A stretch of DNA of 64,000 bases, taken from assembly GCA_038233075.1 (NCBI GenBank), contig JBBSMQ010000005.1:1-64000 (forward strand). The letters run 5' to 3'. Both the position numbers and the translations under genes were made by a program. Below are positions 20,589 through 28,186 of the stretch, in pieces. The notes beneath the pieces are model-generated. The model saw only the letters and a program-made list of their open reading frames with translations. It was not told the DNA's origin and searched no databases. The stretch is from Iamia sp038233075 (GTDB lineage Bacteria > Actinomycetota > Acidimicrobiia > Acidimicrobiales > Iamiaceae). Numbering within the stretch: position 1 is the stretch's first letter; each line of letters starts with the position of its first letter.

Positions 20589-21170
20589 ATGCCCGGCTCC
20601 GCTGACCTGCCTGCCTGCTCGTTCCCCGCCCTCCGCGACCACGTGCTGGCCCACAGCGTCGAGCGGGGCGACTTCACGCTCAAGTCGGGCCTGCGGTCGG
20701 AGTGGTTCATCGACGCCAAGGCGACGACGTGCTCCTCCGAGGGGATGGTGCTGGTGGCTGACGCCCTGCTGTCGGTGATCTCCGACGATGTGACCGCCCT
20801 CGGGGGCCTCACCGTCGGGGCCGACGCCGCCGCCTACGCCACCGCCGGGATCGCCGCGGTGCGGGGTCGAGCGCTCTCGGCCTTCACCGTCCGCAAGGAG
20901 GCCAAGGGCCACGGCATGGGCGGTCGGCTTGCCGGCGTCCTCGGTCCGGGCGACCGGGTGGCGGTCACCGAGGACGCGGTGACCCGGGGGGTGTCGATGC
21001 TGGAGGCGGTCGAGGTCATCCGGGCCGTCGGCGCCGAGGCCGTGCTGCTCGTCCCGGTGGTCGACCGGGGTGGCGCCGTCGAGGCTCTGGCGGCCGAGGT
21101 CGGTGTCCCGCTGCGGGCCTTGGTCACCGCCCCCGACCTCGGGTTCCCCTACGAGCGCGACGTCACCTGA
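20589..21170 (+). CDS. pyrE: Orotate phosphoribosyltransferase
   Basis: 193 aa. It converts orotate and PRPP to OMP in pyrimidine synthesis. Seen: DFTLKSGLRSEWFIDAK (the FxLxSG motif), GLTVGADAAAYATA, RKEAKGHGMGG, and the PRPP-binding VAVTEDAVTRGVSMLEAV. ATG 20589 lies 7 bases after TACTGT (20576-20581). It stands alone, away from other pyrimidine genes. Confidence 0.93.
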   Translation: MPGSADLPACSFPALRDHVLAHSVERGDFTLKSGLRSEWFIDAKATTCSSEGMVLVADALLSVISDDVTALGGLTVGADAAAYATAGIAAVRGRALSAFTVRKEAKGHGMGGRLAGVLGPGDRVAVTEDAVTRGVSMLEAVEVIRAVGAEAVLLVPVVDRGGAVEALAAEVGVPLRALVTAPDLGFPYERDVT

Positions 21171-21336
21171 GCGCCGCGATCACCGGGGATCAGGGCGGCG
21201 GGCCGGCCGACCACGTTCACCGCAGGAGCCAGGTGGGCCGCACGGCGCCGACCCCGGTCAGGTCGGTGGCGGACCACCAGGGCCCCGACGGGTCGTGTGG
21301 AGGGCGCACGGGTCATAGGACTCGCCCCGGCAACTG

Positions 21337-21353
21337 GTAGACGATTGGTCTAC
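21337..21353. promoter_or_regulatory. Palindromic operator of the toxin-antitoxin pair
   Basis: GTAGAC-GATTG-GTCTAC inverted repeat, just upstream of the -10 box TAGCCT (21358-21363), where the -35 region should be. Autorepression by the antitoxin or the complex is expected for such pairs; this is inference. Confidence 0.6.
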
Positions 21354-21369
21354 AAGGTAGCCTTTCGCC

Positions 21370-21606
21370 ATGGACACCACGACGATCAGGGTCGATGTGA
21401 CGACCCGGGACCGGTTGCGGGAGATCGCCCGGTCCGAAGGGCGTCCCATCAATGAGGTGACCCGGGAGGCGGTCGCGTCGCTCGAGCGCACCCGGCGGAT
21501 CGCGCAGGCGCGTGCCGGGCTCGATCGACTGCGGGCCGATCCCGAGGCGTGGTCGGACTACCTGCGCGAGACGGAGGAGACGCACGTGTCCGATGGCATC
21601 ACGTGA
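21370..21606 (+). CDS. Antitoxin of a MazF-type pair (ribbon-helix-helix-like)
   Basis: 78 aa. The N-terminus TTTIRVDVTTRDRLREIARSEGRPINEVTREAVASLE has the beta-strand plus two-helix pattern of ribbon-helix-helix antitoxins; the C-terminal half is acidic and probably wraps the toxin. ATG 21370 lies 6 bases after TAGCCT, downstream of a palindrome. Its last 14 bases overlap the toxin start, a usual coupling for such modules. Confidence 0.75.
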   Translation: MDTTTIRVDVTTRDRLREIARSEGRPINEVTREAVASLERTRRIAQARAGLDRLRADPEAWSDYLRETEETHVSDGIT

Positions 21607-21934
21607 CCAGGTCTGGTTGATCGACTTCGGTGACCCGTTCCCGGCCGAGCCGGCCTCGATGCGTCCTGCTGTCGTCGTCGGGCCTGATCCGGCCTGGGGG
21701 CAGTCCCTGCCCAACGTGGTGGTCATCCCCTTGACGACGACGCGACGGGGACTCATCGGGCTCCACGTCGAGATCGAACCCGATGAGCGAAACGCACTGG
21801 ACGAGACCAGCTACGCCCAGTGCGAGCAGCTGCGGTCGGTGAACGAGAGGCGGTTGCTTCGCCACCTCGGTGAGATCGACTCGGGGGTCAGCATGTCCAT
21901 CGAGCGGACGATCCGGGACATCCTCGGCTACTGA
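21593..21934 (+). CDS. PemK/MazF-family toxin (probable endoribonuclease)
   Basis: 113 aa. MazF/PemK fold motifs: DQVWLIDFGDPFPAEPASMRPAVVVGPD at the N-terminus, NVVVIPLTTT in the middle (the conserved strand with Thr), and CEQLRSVNERRLLRHLGEI (the EQ-R-D/N stretch). Members cut mRNA at short sequences; the target here is unknown. ATG 21593 overlaps the antitoxin gene. The pair sits alone between pyrE and an amidohydrolase and may be a horizontally gained module. Confidence 0.85.
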   Translation: MASRDQVWLIDFGDPFPAEPASMRPAVVVGPDPAWGQSLPNVVVIPLTTTRRGLIGLHVEIEPDERNALDETSYAQCEQLRSVNERRLLRHLGEIDSGVSMSIERTIRDILGY

Positions 21935-22084
21935 GAGGCGAGGGATCTCTCGCACCTGTCCGCGTGAGCCCTGGGGTGCACATACGCCCGGCCTCTGACG
22001 CAAAGCGTTGCTGAAAGCACCGAGCGTATTTGCATCTGCCCCCGGTGACGCCAGGTCATGGCGACTGAGCGCGAGGTCGCGCGA

Positions 22085-23815
22085 TCAGCCGGTGAGGACG
22101 GTGTCGGTGTCGCGACCGCTGCGCAGCACCGTTCCCGAGAGGGCGCCGGTGGCCTCGTTGTCCTCCACCGCGACCACACCGTTGACGTAGACCCGGCGGA
22201 CCCCCTGGGCGGTGGCGGTGAGACGGGGCGAGTCGCCGGGCAGATCGTGGACGAGGGTGGCGTGGTCGGCGCCGACGGTCTCGGGGTCGAACACGGCCAC
22301 GTCGGCGAAGCCACCCTCGACGAGCGTCCCCCGGTCGCGCAGTCCGAACAGGCGGGCCGGCACCTCGGTCATCAGCTGCACAGCCCGCTCGAGCGACACC
22401 AGCTTGCGGCCCCGCAGGGTGTCGGCCAGGAAGCGCGTCGGGAAGGGAGCCCCGCACATGCGGTCGAGGTGGGCGCCGGCATCGGAGCCACCGAGCATGG
22501 CCCGGTCGTCGGACCAGGTCTGGCGGCGCAGCTCCCAGGAGGCGTCGTCGCCGTCGGGGGGGACGGGCCAGAGGATGGTGCGCAGCTCGTCGGCCACCAC
22601 GAGGTCGATGAGGGTGGCGAAGGGCTCGGCGCCCCGCTCCAGGGCGACGTCGGCCACCCGGCGGCCCTTGAGGCCCTCGTTGGCGTCGGAGTAGGTGTCG
22701 CCGATGATGTAGTTGGCGAAGTCGGCGATGCGCTTGAACACACCGGCCTCGTCGGAGGCGGCCCGCTCCTGGAGGTGGGCCTGGACCTCGGGGTCCTGGA
22801 GCGCTTCGATGCGCTCGGGCACCGGGCGGCGCAGCACCTCGCCCCACCCGGGGATGAGGAACAGCCCGCAGTGGTTAAGGAAGCTCATGTTCATGGGCAC
22901 CTGCACCGGCAGGGTGAGGGCCACGATGCGTCCGCCCCGTGCCGCCGCGACCTCCGCCGCACCCAGCTGGCGGGGGATGCGGCCCGGCTCCCTGGAGTCG
23001 ATGGTCAGCACGTTCCAGTTGAGGGGTCGGCGGGCAGTGGCGGTCATGGACGCGAACAGATCGATCTCGTCATCGCTGAAGCGGTCGAGGCAGCCGTCGG
23101 TCATGGCCTCGAGGGTTGTACCATCGTGCTGACCCACGATCTCGCACAGGGCCACCAGCTCGTCGGCGCTGGCCCAGCGGGAGGCGACGGGCTCGCCGTC
23201 CCCGTCGGAGTGGGTGCGGCTGAGGGTGGTGGAGAAGCCCAGGCCGCCGGCCTCCAGGGAGTCGGTGAGCACTCGGCGCATGTCGCCGATCTGCTCCACG
23301 GTCGCCTCCTCGCCCACGGCATCGGAGCCCATCACGTAGCGGCGCAGGGCGCAGTGGCCGACCAGGAACCCGGCGTTGACCCCCACGTTGCCCTCGAGGC
23401 GGTCGAGGTAGTCGGCGAAGGTCTCCCAGTCCCACGGCACGCCCTCCTCCAGGGCGGCGACCGACATGCCCTCGACGCTGGCCATCATCTCCCGGGTGTA
23501 GGCCGCGTCCTCGGCCCGCAGCGGGGCCAAGGTGAAGCCACAGTTGCCGCTGATGACGCTGGTGACGCCGTGGATGTTGGAGGGCGAGACGTGCGGGTCC
23601 CAGAACAGCTGGGCGTCGTAGTGGGTGTGGGGGTCGATGATGCCGGGCGTGACGATGAGCCCGGTCGCGTCGAGGGTGGCGGCGGCGTCCTCGGTGAGGG
23701 TGCCAGGCTCGGCCACGGCGACGATGCGCCCGTCGCGGATGGCGAGGTCGGCGAGGCGGGGGGCGGCTCCGGTGCCGTCGACGACGGTGCCGCCGGTGAT
23801 CAGGTGGTCGAGCAT
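22085..23815 (-). CDS. Amidohydrolase of the D-aminoacylase/N-acyl-D-amino-acid deacylase type
   Basis: 576 aa. Metal-dependent amidohydrolase fold: PGIIDPHTHYDAQLFWDP near residues 57-74 (HxH), GNCGFTLAPLR, GHCALRRYVMG, and SDAGAHLDRMCGAPFPTRFL near the C-terminus (the conserved Asp). This subfamily is annotated as D-aminoacylase, dihydroorotase-like or uncharacterised enzymes; the substrate cannot be decided. The start is chosen by GGAGG about 5 bases upstream of ATG 23815. The leader carries a perfect 7-3-7 palindrome, so the gene is probably under a dedicated repressor that is not encoded next to it. Confidence 0.8.
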   Translation of the reverse strand: MLDHLITGGTVVDGTGAAPRLADLAIRDGRIVAVAEPGTLTEDAAATLDATGLIVTPGIIDPHTHYDAQLFWDPHVSPSNIHGVTSVISGNCGFTLAPLRAEDAAYTREMMASVEGMSVAALEEGVPWDWETFADYLDRLEGNVGVNAGFLVGHCALRRYVMGSDAVGEEATVEQIGDMRRVLTDSLEAGGLGFSTTLSRTHSDGDGEPVASRWASADELVALCEIVGQHDGTTLEAMTDGCLDRFSDDEIDLFASMTATARRPLNWNVLTIDSREPGRIPRQLGAAEVAAARGGRIVALTLPVQVPMNMSFLNHCGLFLIPGWGEVLRRPVPERIEALQDPEVQAHLQERAASDEAGVFKRIADFANYIIGDTYSDANEGLKGRRVADVALERGAEPFATLIDLVVADELRTILWPVPPDGDDASWELRRQTWSDDRAMLGGSDAGAHLDRMCGAPFPTRFLADTLRGRKLVSLERAVQLMTEVPARLFGLRDRGTLVEGGFADVAVFDPETVGADHATLVHDLPGDSPRLTATAQGVRRVYVNGVVAVEDNEATGALSGTVLRSGRDTDTVLTG

Positions 23816-23843
23816 GAGGCCTCCGGGCCGCTGAGGGCTGACA

Positions 23844-23860
23844 TCTGACGGTGCGTCAGA
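23844..23860. promoter_or_regulatory. Palindromic operator upstream of the amidohydrolase
   Basis: TCTGACG-GTG-CGTCAGA. On the minus strand it overlaps a -10 TAATCT (plus positions 23858-23863) and the likely transcription start, so a protein bound there should block initiation. The length and symmetry are as expected for TetR-family sites. Confidence 0.6.
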
Positions 23861-23931
23861 TTAGCGTTCGCAGACCGGGCCGCCCACCCGTGTCATCAGT
23901 CCCCGGCCCGGTGTGACGGGAGGACGCGCGG

Positions 23932-24618
23932 TCAGGGGATGTGGTCGAGGTCGGCTTCGGAGATGGAGCCGGACCGGACCGCGTAGCGGCACAGGTTGTC
24001 CTTGGCCTCGGGGCCCTCGAGACCGGGCACGCCGGCCGAGGCGTACTTCCGGACCAGGTCGGCGATGCAGTTCTCGACCCGGCTGCGGGAGAGGAAGAGC
24101 CGCTCGGCCGCCTGCGCGTAGGAGGCAGGCTTGGCGTCGTCGCCCCGGGCGGTGAGCAGCGGCTCGCACAGGGCGGTGAGGATCCGCCGCTCGGCGTTGG
24201 TGAACTCCAGCAGGTACTGCGTGTCGGGCCCGTCGGTGGGGATGGGGCGGGTGCTGCCGAGCGAGGGCGCCGTCTCCAGCTCGACCTGCACCTCGTGGGT
24301 GCGGATGCGACCCCGGAGCTGCACCGTCACCCGGTCGATGGGCAACGAGGCGATCTCGTCCTGGTTCTCCAGCACCCGGGTGGGCCCGGTCTCGGGGACG
24401 AGGTACACGGGCTGGCTGGCCGAGTCGTTGCGGACCCAAAGGCGGCCGTCTTGCATGCTGACGGTGGCCGCGGTGCGGCTCACGCCCAGGTCCTCGGGGC
24501 CGCCGTCGCCGCCCAACCCGACCTGGACGTCGCAGACCGAGCTGCGCCCGATCCGGATCCGGTGTCCTTCCTCGATGGTTGCCTGGATGTCACCGTGGCT
24601 CACCGTCGCTCTGGCCAT
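23932..24618 (-). CDS. FHA-domain protein with a C-terminal winged-helix domain
   Basis: 228 aa. The N-terminal half shows an FHA pattern (HRIRIGRSSVCDVQVG, then GVSRTAATVSMQDGRLWVRN at about residues 18-65), which binds phosphothreonine peptides. The C-terminal half (FTNAERRILTALCEPLL, then SYAQAAERLFLSRSRVENCIADLVRKY) looks like a DNA-binding winged helix with a response-regulator-like recognition helix. This suggests a kinase-dependent transcription regulator, but no Ser/Thr kinase is in the window. The ATG at 24618 follows GATCAT by 6 bases. Confidence 0.7.
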   Translation of the reverse strand: MARATVSHGDIQATIEEGHRIRIGRSSVCDVQVGLGGDGGPEDLGVSRTAATVSMQDGRLWVRNDSASQPVYLVPETGPTRVLENQDEIASLPIDRVTVQLRGRIRTHEVQVELETAPSLGSTRPIPTDGPDTQYLLEFTNAERRILTALCEPLLTARGDDAKPASYAQAAERLFLSRSRVENCIADLVRKYASAGVPGLEGPEAKDNLCRYAVRSGSISEADLDHIP

Positions 24619-24762
24619 CGGCCCATGATCCCACGCCCGACGCGGACGTGGGCTCGACCACCTCGCCGGCCCCTTGGCGTCGACCGGCGGCCGACGTGGC
24701 GCGGGTCCGGGTGGCCAGGGCAACCAGCTCGGGCTCCAGCTCGGGAGTGGTGGTCTGATCGG

Positions 24763-26889
24763 TCAGACGGCGAGGAGGTCGCGCAGGGCGGCGGCGATGC
24801 GGGTCGCATCGATCGACAGGGCCTCCTCGAGGGGCGGAGCGAAGGGGTAGGCCGGCACATCGGGGGTGGCCAGCCGACGCACCGGCGCGTCGAGATCGAA
24901 GAAGGCGTGCTCCGCGACCAGGGCGGCCACCTCCGCTCCCACCCCGAAGCTGATGGTGTCCTCGTGGACCACGAGGCAGCGCCCGGTGTGGGCCACCGAG
25001 GCCAGAACGGTCTCGACATCGAGCGGGGAGATGGTACGCAGATCGATCACCTCGACCGAGCCGGTGCCCTCCTCGGCCAGCCGGTCGGCGGCCTCGACGG
25101 CCAGGTGGCGCATCATCCCGTAGGCCACGACGGTGGCATCGTGGCCCGGGCGGGCGATGGCGGCCGCCCCGATCGGCACCCGCCAGGCGACGTCGTCGGG
25201 GACGAGACCCTTGATGAGCCGGTAGCTGCGCTTGTGCTCGAGGAAGAGCACCGGGTCGGGGTCGGCCACCGCCTCTCGGAGGAGCCCGGCCACATCTGCC
25301 GGCGTCGACGGAGCCACCACCTTCAGCCCCGGCAGGTGGGCGTAGGTCGCCTCGATCGACTGCGAGTGGTACAGCGCCCCGTGCACCCCGCCTCCCCACG
25401 GGGCCCGGATGACCAGCGGCACCGCGAAGTCACCGGCGGAGCGGTAGTGGATGCGAGCCGCCTCGCTGGCGATCTGGTCGTAGGCCGAGTGGATGAAGTC
25501 CGCGAACTGGATCTCACAGATGGGCCGCCGGCCGGCGAGGGCCAGCCCGATGCCGATGCCGACGATGGAGGACTCGGCCAACGGGGTGTCGAGCACCCGC
25601 GCTCGACCGAAGGCCTCCGTCAGCCCGGCGGTGGCCCGGAAAACGCCGCCCCGGGGGCCGATGTCCTCGCCCAGGACCATGACGGCGTCGTCGCCGGCCA
25701 TGAGGTCGTGCTGGGTCTGGCGGATGGTGTCGATCACGTTGCGCTCGGTGGTGGGTCCGGCGTCGTCGAGAGGCACCTCCGCCGGAGCCGGGTGCGGGTG
25801 CGGGGCGACGTCGTCGCCGCGGAGCGGGTTCCGCCCGTCGGGTCGCAGAGGGCGGGCGAACACCATGGTCGTGGCCGTGGCCGGCTCGGGGAACGGCAGG
25901 GCCTCGGCGCGCCGGGCGGCCTCGTCGACCTCGGCGCGGACCGCGTCGTCGATGGCCACCTCCTCGGCCTCGGGCAACAGGCGCTGCTCGATGAGGTACT
26001 GCCGAAGCTGACGCAGCGGGTCCTTCTTGCGCCAGGCCTCGATCTCCTCCGGCGTGCGGTAGGTGCGGTCGTCGTCGTCGGAGGTGTGGGCCTTGAACCG
26101 GTAGGTCTTGGCCTCGATGAGGGTCGGGCCCTCGCCGCCCCGGGCCCGACGGATGGCCTGGTGGGTGGCGGCGTACACATCGAGGGGGTCGTTGCCGTCG
26201 ACGATGACGCCGCCGAAGCCGTAGCCGTGGGCCCGGTCGGCCACATCGTCCACGGCGGACTCCTGGGTCATGGGGACCGAGATGGCGTAGCCGTTGTTCT
26301 CGCAGATGAACACGCACGGCAGCGAGTGGATGCCGGCGAAGTTCAGGGCCTCGTGGAAGTCGCCCTTGGAGGTCGCGCCCTCGCCGAAGTAGGCCACCAC
26401 CACCTGGTCGTCGCCCCGCTGCTTGGCCGCGTAGGCCAGCCCCGCGGCATGGGGTAGCTGGGTGGCGATGGGGGAGGATCCGGTGATGATGCCGAGTCGG
26501 GCACTGCCCCAGTGGTTCGGCATCTGACGGCCCCCCGAGCTGGGGTCGGCGGCCCGGGCGAAGACGCCCTGGAGGATCTCCTCGGCGGTCATGCCCAGCG
26601 TGAGGACGACGCCGGTGTCGCGGTAGTAGGGCAGGACGAGGTCCTGGCCGGCGCGCAGGGCCCACGCCGAGCCGACCTGGGCCCCCTCGTGGCCCTGGCT
26701 GGAGACCACGAAGGGGGCCTTGCCCATGCGGTTGAGCGACCAGATCTTCTGATCGAGCATCCGGGCCAGCACGATCGTCCGGTAGATGGCCCGCAGGTCC
26801 TCGGCGTCGAGGCCCAGATCCCGGTGGCGCTCGTGGACGTGCAACGTCGAGAGGTCGTCGTCGGTCGGTGCGTGCGCGGCGCGGGCCAT
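24763..26889 (-). CDS. Fused alpha-beta E1 of a branched-chain 2-oxoacid dehydrogenase complex
   Basis: 708 aa. The first ~340 residues are the E1 alpha half with the thiamine-diphosphate motif GEGATSKGDFHEALNFAG and ENNGYAIS; from about residue 385 the E1 beta half follows (TIRQTQHDLM, LGEDIGPRGGVFRATAGL, PLAESSIVGIGIGLAL, VIRAPWGGGVHGALYHSQSIEA). Normally two genes, here one. The enzyme decarboxylates a 2-oxoacid and passes the acyl group to an E2 lipoyl protein not present here. The substrate class (branched chain rather than pyruvate) is inferred from the neighbouring amino acid dehydrogenase, 20 bases upstream in the same operon. Confidence 0.88.
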   Translation of the reverse strand: MARAAHAPTDDDLSTLHVHERHRDLGLDAEDLRAIYRTIVLARMLDQKIWSLNRMGKAPFVVSSQGHEGAQVGSAWALRAGQDLVLPYYRDTGVVLTLGMTAEEILQGVFARAADPSSGGRQMPNHWGSARLGIITGSSPIATQLPHAAGLAYAAKQRGDDQVVVAYFGEGATSKGDFHEALNFAGIHSLPCVFICENNGYAISVPMTQESAVDDVADRAHGYGFGGVIVDGNDPLDVYAATHQAIRRARGGEGPTLIEAKTYRFKAHTSDDDDRTYRTPEEIEAWRKKDPLRQLRQYLIEQRLLPEAEEVAIDDAVRAEVDEAARRAEALPFPEPATATTMVFARPLRPDGRNPLRGDDVAPHPHPAPAEVPLDDAGPTTERNVIDTIRQTQHDLMAGDDAVMVLGEDIGPRGGVFRATAGLTEAFGRARVLDTPLAESSIVGIGIGLALAGRRPICEIQFADFIHSAYDQIASEAARIHYRSAGDFAVPLVIRAPWGGGVHGALYHSQSIEATYAHLPGLKVVAPSTPADVAGLLREAVADPDPVLFLEHKRSYRLIKGLVPDDVAWRVPIGAAAIARPGHDATVVAYGMMRHLAVEAADRLAEEGTGSVEVIDLRTISPLDVETVLASVAHTGRCLVVHEDTISFGVGAEVAALVAEHAFFDLDAPVRRLATPDVPAYPFAPPLEEALSIDATRIAAALRDLLAV

Positions 26890-26909
26890 GGGTGGGGCTC
26901 CAGGTCAGG

Positions 26910-28043
26910 TCACGGGGGAGCGGTCCCCCCGCTGGGGATGGAGGGGCGGATGCGGGTGACAGGACCGAGGGCGGCGATGCGCTCCTCGGCGAGACGGTCG
27001 GCCGCGGTTGCGGGGGTGACCTCATCGGCCTCGGCCCGGTCGAGGACCCGCCGGAGGGTGCCGGCGATGCCCGCCACCCGATCCCTCGCCCGGGCCCGGT
27101 CGTAGGGCACCCCAGAGGGGTGGCGCTCCTCGGCGATGTTGATCACGCCGCCGGCGTTGACCACGTAGTCCGGCGCGTAGAGCACACCGGATCCCCGCAG
27201 GAGCTCACCATCTGCCTCCCGTGCGAGCTGGTTGTTGGCCGATCCGCACACTGCGGCGCAGCGTAGTTCGGGGATGGTGCGGGCGCTGAGCACTGCCCCC
27301 AGGGCGCACGGGCTGAACACGTCGCAGGCGACGGTGTGGGCCGTCGCCGCCTCGGCCACCGAGACCGTCGGGTGGCGAGACCGCACCGCGCCCACCGCGA
27401 TGGGGTCCACGTCGGCCACCGTCACCCGGACCCTGGCGCCGACCAGGTGGTCGACGAGAGACGCGCCCACCTTGCCCACGCCGGACACCACGACGTGGCG
27501 GCCCTCCAGCCGACCGTCGAAGAGACGTTCGGCCAGGAGCTCGAGGGCGCAGTACACGCCCCAGGCGGTGGCTGGCGACGGGTCGCCCGATCCCCCGAGG
27601 TCCTCACTGGCCCCGGTGACGTGAGGGGTCTCGGAGCGGATCAGATCCATGTCGGCCTGGGTGGTGCCCACGTCCTCGGCGGTCAGGTAGCGGCCGCCGA
27701 GGCCGTCGATGAACCGGGCGTAGGCCCGGATGAGGGCCTCGCTGCGGAGGGTCCGGGGGTCGCCCAGGATGACGGCCTTCCCGCCGCCGGCGTCGAGGCC
27801 GGACACGGCGTGCTTGTAGGTCATCCCCCGGGCCAGGCGGCACACGTCGGCCACCGCCTCGGCCTCGGAGGAGTACGGACGGAAGCGGGTCCCGCCCAGA
27901 GCCGGCCCGAGCGCGGTGGAGTGGATGGCGACGATGGCTCGGAGCCCCGACGGGCCGTGGTGGCAGAAGGCGACCTGCTCGAAGCCCTCGGTGGCGGTGT
28001 CGGCGAACACTCCCTCCGCCGGACCGGTCGCGGGCGCTGCCAC
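26910..28043 (-). CDS. Leucine/valine/phenylalanine-type amino acid dehydrogenase
   Basis: 377 aa from the preferred start. Glu/Leu/Phe/Val dehydrogenase family: GTRFRPYSSEAEAVADVCRL, the catalytic-lysine loop SGLDAGGGKAVI, a second conserved region YLTAEDVGTT, a Rossmann region VVVSGVGKVGASL, and GSANNQLA. It reversibly deaminates a branched-chain or aromatic amino acid with NAD. It precedes the E1 gene by 20 bases, so product passes to the next enzyme. A GTG at 28043 lies 7 bases after TACCCT (plus 28051-28056); a start at 28085 with GGGGAGG upstream is possible and would add 14 residues. Confidence 0.88.
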   Translation of the reverse strand: MAAPATGPAEGVFADTATEGFEQVAFCHHGPSGLRAIVAIHSTALGPALGGTRFRPYSSEAEAVADVCRLARGMTYKHAVSGLDAGGGKAVILGDPRTLRSEALIRAYARFIDGLGGRYLTAEDVGTTQADMDLIRSETPHVTGASEDLGGSGDPSPATAWGVYCALELLAERLFDGRLEGRHVVVSGVGKVGASLVDHLVGARVRVTVADVDPIAVGAVRSRHPTVSVAEAATAHTVACDVFSPCALGAVLSARTIPELRCAAVCGSANNQLAREADGELLRGSGVLYAPDYVVNAGGVINIAEERHPSGVPYDRARARDRVAGIAGTLRRVLDRAEADEVTPATAADRLAEERIAALGPVTRIRPSIPSGGTAPP

Positions 28044-28050
28044 CAGCCCG

Positions 28051-28056
28051 AGGGTA
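28051..28056 (-). promoter_or_regulatory. -10 box deciding the start of the amino acid dehydrogenase
   Basis: TACCCT on the minus strand, 7 bases before GTG 28043. It lies inside the longer open frame, so if used, the 28085 start cannot be on the transcript. Confidence 0.5.
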
Positions 28057-28186
28057 GGCCCGCCACCGCGCTCCTGAGAGACCACCGGAGCCTCCCCAAC
28101 GGGGAACGACCGGCCTCCGGGGCGATGAGCCCCCGCAGGGCGACGGTTTCGGTGGGGTCGCGAGGGCTCCGGTACCGTTCGTGACG

